The position numbers and the translations under genes are program-made. From Symbiodinium natans (lineage: Eukaryota > Sar > Dinophyceae > Suessiales > Symbiodiniaceae), in the NCBI GenBank assembly GCA_905221605.1, contig CAJNDS010002573.1, positions 186,001 through 250,000 on the forward strand: DNA of 64,000 bases, given 5' to 3'. The notes below the pieces were generated by a model. The model saw only the letters and a list, made by a program, of their open reading frames with translations. It was not told where the DNA came from and did not search any database. Below are positions 62,700-64,000 of this stretch, in pieces. Numbering within the stretch: position 1 is the first letter of the stretch; every line of letters begins with the position of its first letter.

Positions 62700-63430
62700 T
62701 ACAGGGAGGACAGAATTGACAAGGGGTTTACATCGTCCCTCGCCGAGCAACTTGGTTTGGGTTTAGGGTGGCTACACTTTTTGGTGGCTGTGTCGTCCCA
62801 GGTTCCAGCGACAGTGGCAGCCGGAACCGATCACGATCGCGCAGCCGCTGAAGAGTGCCCAGACAAGTCATACCTAGACATTCCTCTTCCCTTAGTTTAG
62901 ACCGTTTCACGAGAATGCAGTAATAAACTCTGCCGTTTGGATGTTTGCTGCCGTTTTCTCGGAAAAAAAAGGTCGCCGGCCTCAGGCTCTGAAAACTTGG
63001 GCGTTTGGGGGCTTCTGTGCCAAACCATCAAACAAGTACTAAGGTGCATGGTTTGCGTTTAGCTGCTCAGCCTCAAACTCAAGCCCTAGATTCGAAAGCA
63101 GTTCAACAAGAAGCCCTTCATCACTTTCGCCACTGAAACCCTACACCCATAGGGTTCCCTTCGGGCGAAGGGCTTTGGGCTTAGGCTATTCAGGGTTTAA
63201 GGTCTAAGAGTCAAAGGCTTTGGGTGTCTCAACACACCGGCAGGGCAGTGAATGTGTCTGCAAAGCTCACGGTTTACCCTAAGTGTCTTGAGGCCTCACT
63301 GGAGCCCGACAAACCCAGCTCAGGCTTTGATACCTAATGACAAGTCGAGTTCGGACACTATAATCCCCAAGAGAAAAACTGTCCCGAAGAACGTCGTCTC
63401 ATGATACCTTTTCCCGCCTGCGGCTGCTGG
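62700..63430. other. unassigned, edge of mosaic
   Basis: The last telomere-type tracts end near 62705, apart from one TTTAGGG unit at 62762. After that I see unique sequence with no clear exon. Confidence 0.4.
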
Positions 63431-63449
63431 CGATGCGGCCTTGGCGACG

Positions 63450-63663
63450 ATCCGGTAACTGCTTAGAGACTCGGTTAATTAGTCAGGGCCAGGAAGTTTC
63501 CTCTTGCTTGTTCCCTGAGAAAGTGGTGCTGAAGGGTGCCGCTTCCAACGTTCACACAAGCACAGCACTCGACGGGACTTCGACGTGCCTGGCCTTCATG
63601 AACCCTGCGAGAAATCCGACTCATGCGGCCCTCCATGTCCTCCTTAGGCTCAGAACACAATGA
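63450..63663 (+). CDS. candidate exon, unknown
   Basis: Plus-strand frame reading EVSSCLFPEKVVLKGAASNV then HTSTALDGTSTCLAFMNPAR and THAALHVLLRLRTQ to a stop. The opposite strand (63475-63849) also has an open frame, with SEPKEDMEGRMSRISRRVHE. I favour plus because the next exon is clearly plus, but this one is uncertain. Confidence 0.3.
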
Positions 63664-63721
63664 AGGGATGGTGCCTCCCTGAGAGGCGGAAATAAGCAGC
63701 TTATTTCCGGCCATGGTGTAG

Positions 63722-63865
63722 GGCCCTAAAGCCCCTGCTGTAGAGAAGCATGTGGGCAAGTTCCTGCGAGCTGCCTCTGATCGTGTCCTGTTTGGGCAAA
63801 TTTTGATGGCCGATGGCCTGGATGTGTCTAGCCTGGAAGCACAGAACATACGACATTGGACATAG
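63722..63865 (+). CDS. terminal exon, unknown protein
   Basis: After GTGTAG (acceptor, with an in-frame stop exactly there) 47 codons read GPKAPAVEKHVGKFLRAASD, RVLFGQILMADGLDVSSLEA, QNIRHWT and then TAG. Amphipathic helices and an even composition make this one of the clearest coding segments of the window. The frame matches no domain I know. The minus-strand frames over it are less protein-like. Confidence 0.55.
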   Translation, partial: GPKAPAVEKHVGKFLRAASDRVLFGQILMADGLDVSSLEAQNIRHWT

Positions 63866-64000
63866 GCAGCATTGTGGTGGACTCTCCTTCCCCTTCTTTT
63901 GTCTTTGCCTGAGCTGCGTGTGCTGCTGTGTCCATTCAGGTGATGCCGGTGATGCCATTGTATTGTTGCTTCAGGATGACTGAACTTGCTAGCAAATGGC

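Larger units (their letters stand above)
33800..62700. repeat. 29-kb mosaic of interstitial telomere repeats (TTTAGGG/CCCTAAA)
   Basis: Several dozen tracts of 2 to about 17 units, in both orientations, recur every few hundred bases throughout. Successive tracts change orientation irregularly, for example C-strand at 33.81, 33.93, 34.56, 35.21, 35.96 and 40.25 kb, and G-strand at 34.04, 34.32, 34.77, 36.25, 38.79 and 46.75 kb. Many tracts carry variant units. The seven-base plant-type repeat is the telomere repeat reported for dinoflagellates and many other algae. Pieces between the tracts are foldback elements, homopolymer runs or coding-like islands, listed separately. Confidence 0.97.

Noticed and set aside
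33800-62700. True chromosome end (telomere)
   Set aside because: Tracts are short, in both orientations, and unique DNA follows on both sides. The window does not end in telomere repeats.

Overview
This window looks like nuclear DNA of a dinoflagellate, probably a symbiodiniacean or close relative. Three things point there: an intron-poor pentatricopeptide-repeat gene of the style common in that group, exon-sized coding islands mostly running one way, and very abundant plant-type telomere repeat (TTTAGGG). There are no bacterial operons, no ribosome-binding sites and no rRNA or tRNA that I can recognise. The assignment is an inference. Apart from four domain-level calls (PPR, reverse transcriptase, protein-kinase glycine loop, a possible lytic polysaccharide monooxygenase start) I cannot name the genes.

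Layout. 1-24.4 kb is ordinary, mostly unique DNA with a string of exon-like segments, nearly all on the minus strand (about 2.9 to 20.4 kb). This resembles the unidirectional gene clusters known in dinoflagellates. The best gene here is the PPR gene at 7.1-8.6 kb. 24.4-33.6 kb is a block of satellites: a GAGAGTGA microsatellite, a C-rich tract, purine-rich nested duplications, an exact 87-bp minisatellite of 20 copies, a GAT-type trinucleotide tract, and a 2.4-kb array of interlocking palindromes with AT-rich arms and G/C-rich tips. Two copies of the same short element lie in opposite orientation at 25.8 and 33.3 kb and bracket most of this block.

From about 33.8 to 62.7 kb the sequence is a mosaic. 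Several dozen short telomere-repeat tracts, in both orientations, separate pieces of about 50-400 bp. The pieces are of two sorts. Some are short foldback (MITE-like) elements belonging to at least six families with recognisable inverted ends. Others are coding-looking islands, including a reverse transcriptase whose reading frame is broken by telomeric tracts, a kinase glycine-rich loop, a Cys-rich terminal exon and a signal-peptide exon. 62.7-64 kb returns to unique DNA with a clear plus-strand terminal exon.

The most striking feature is this mosaic. Telomeric repeats sit in the middle of a recognisable RT open reading frame, so at least some tracts were put into pre-existing sequence. Break repair with telomeric fill-in, or expansion within introns, are the two explanations I would test first. 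Exon boundaries given here are read by eye (AG/GT or GC signals and change of coding character) and need transcript data.
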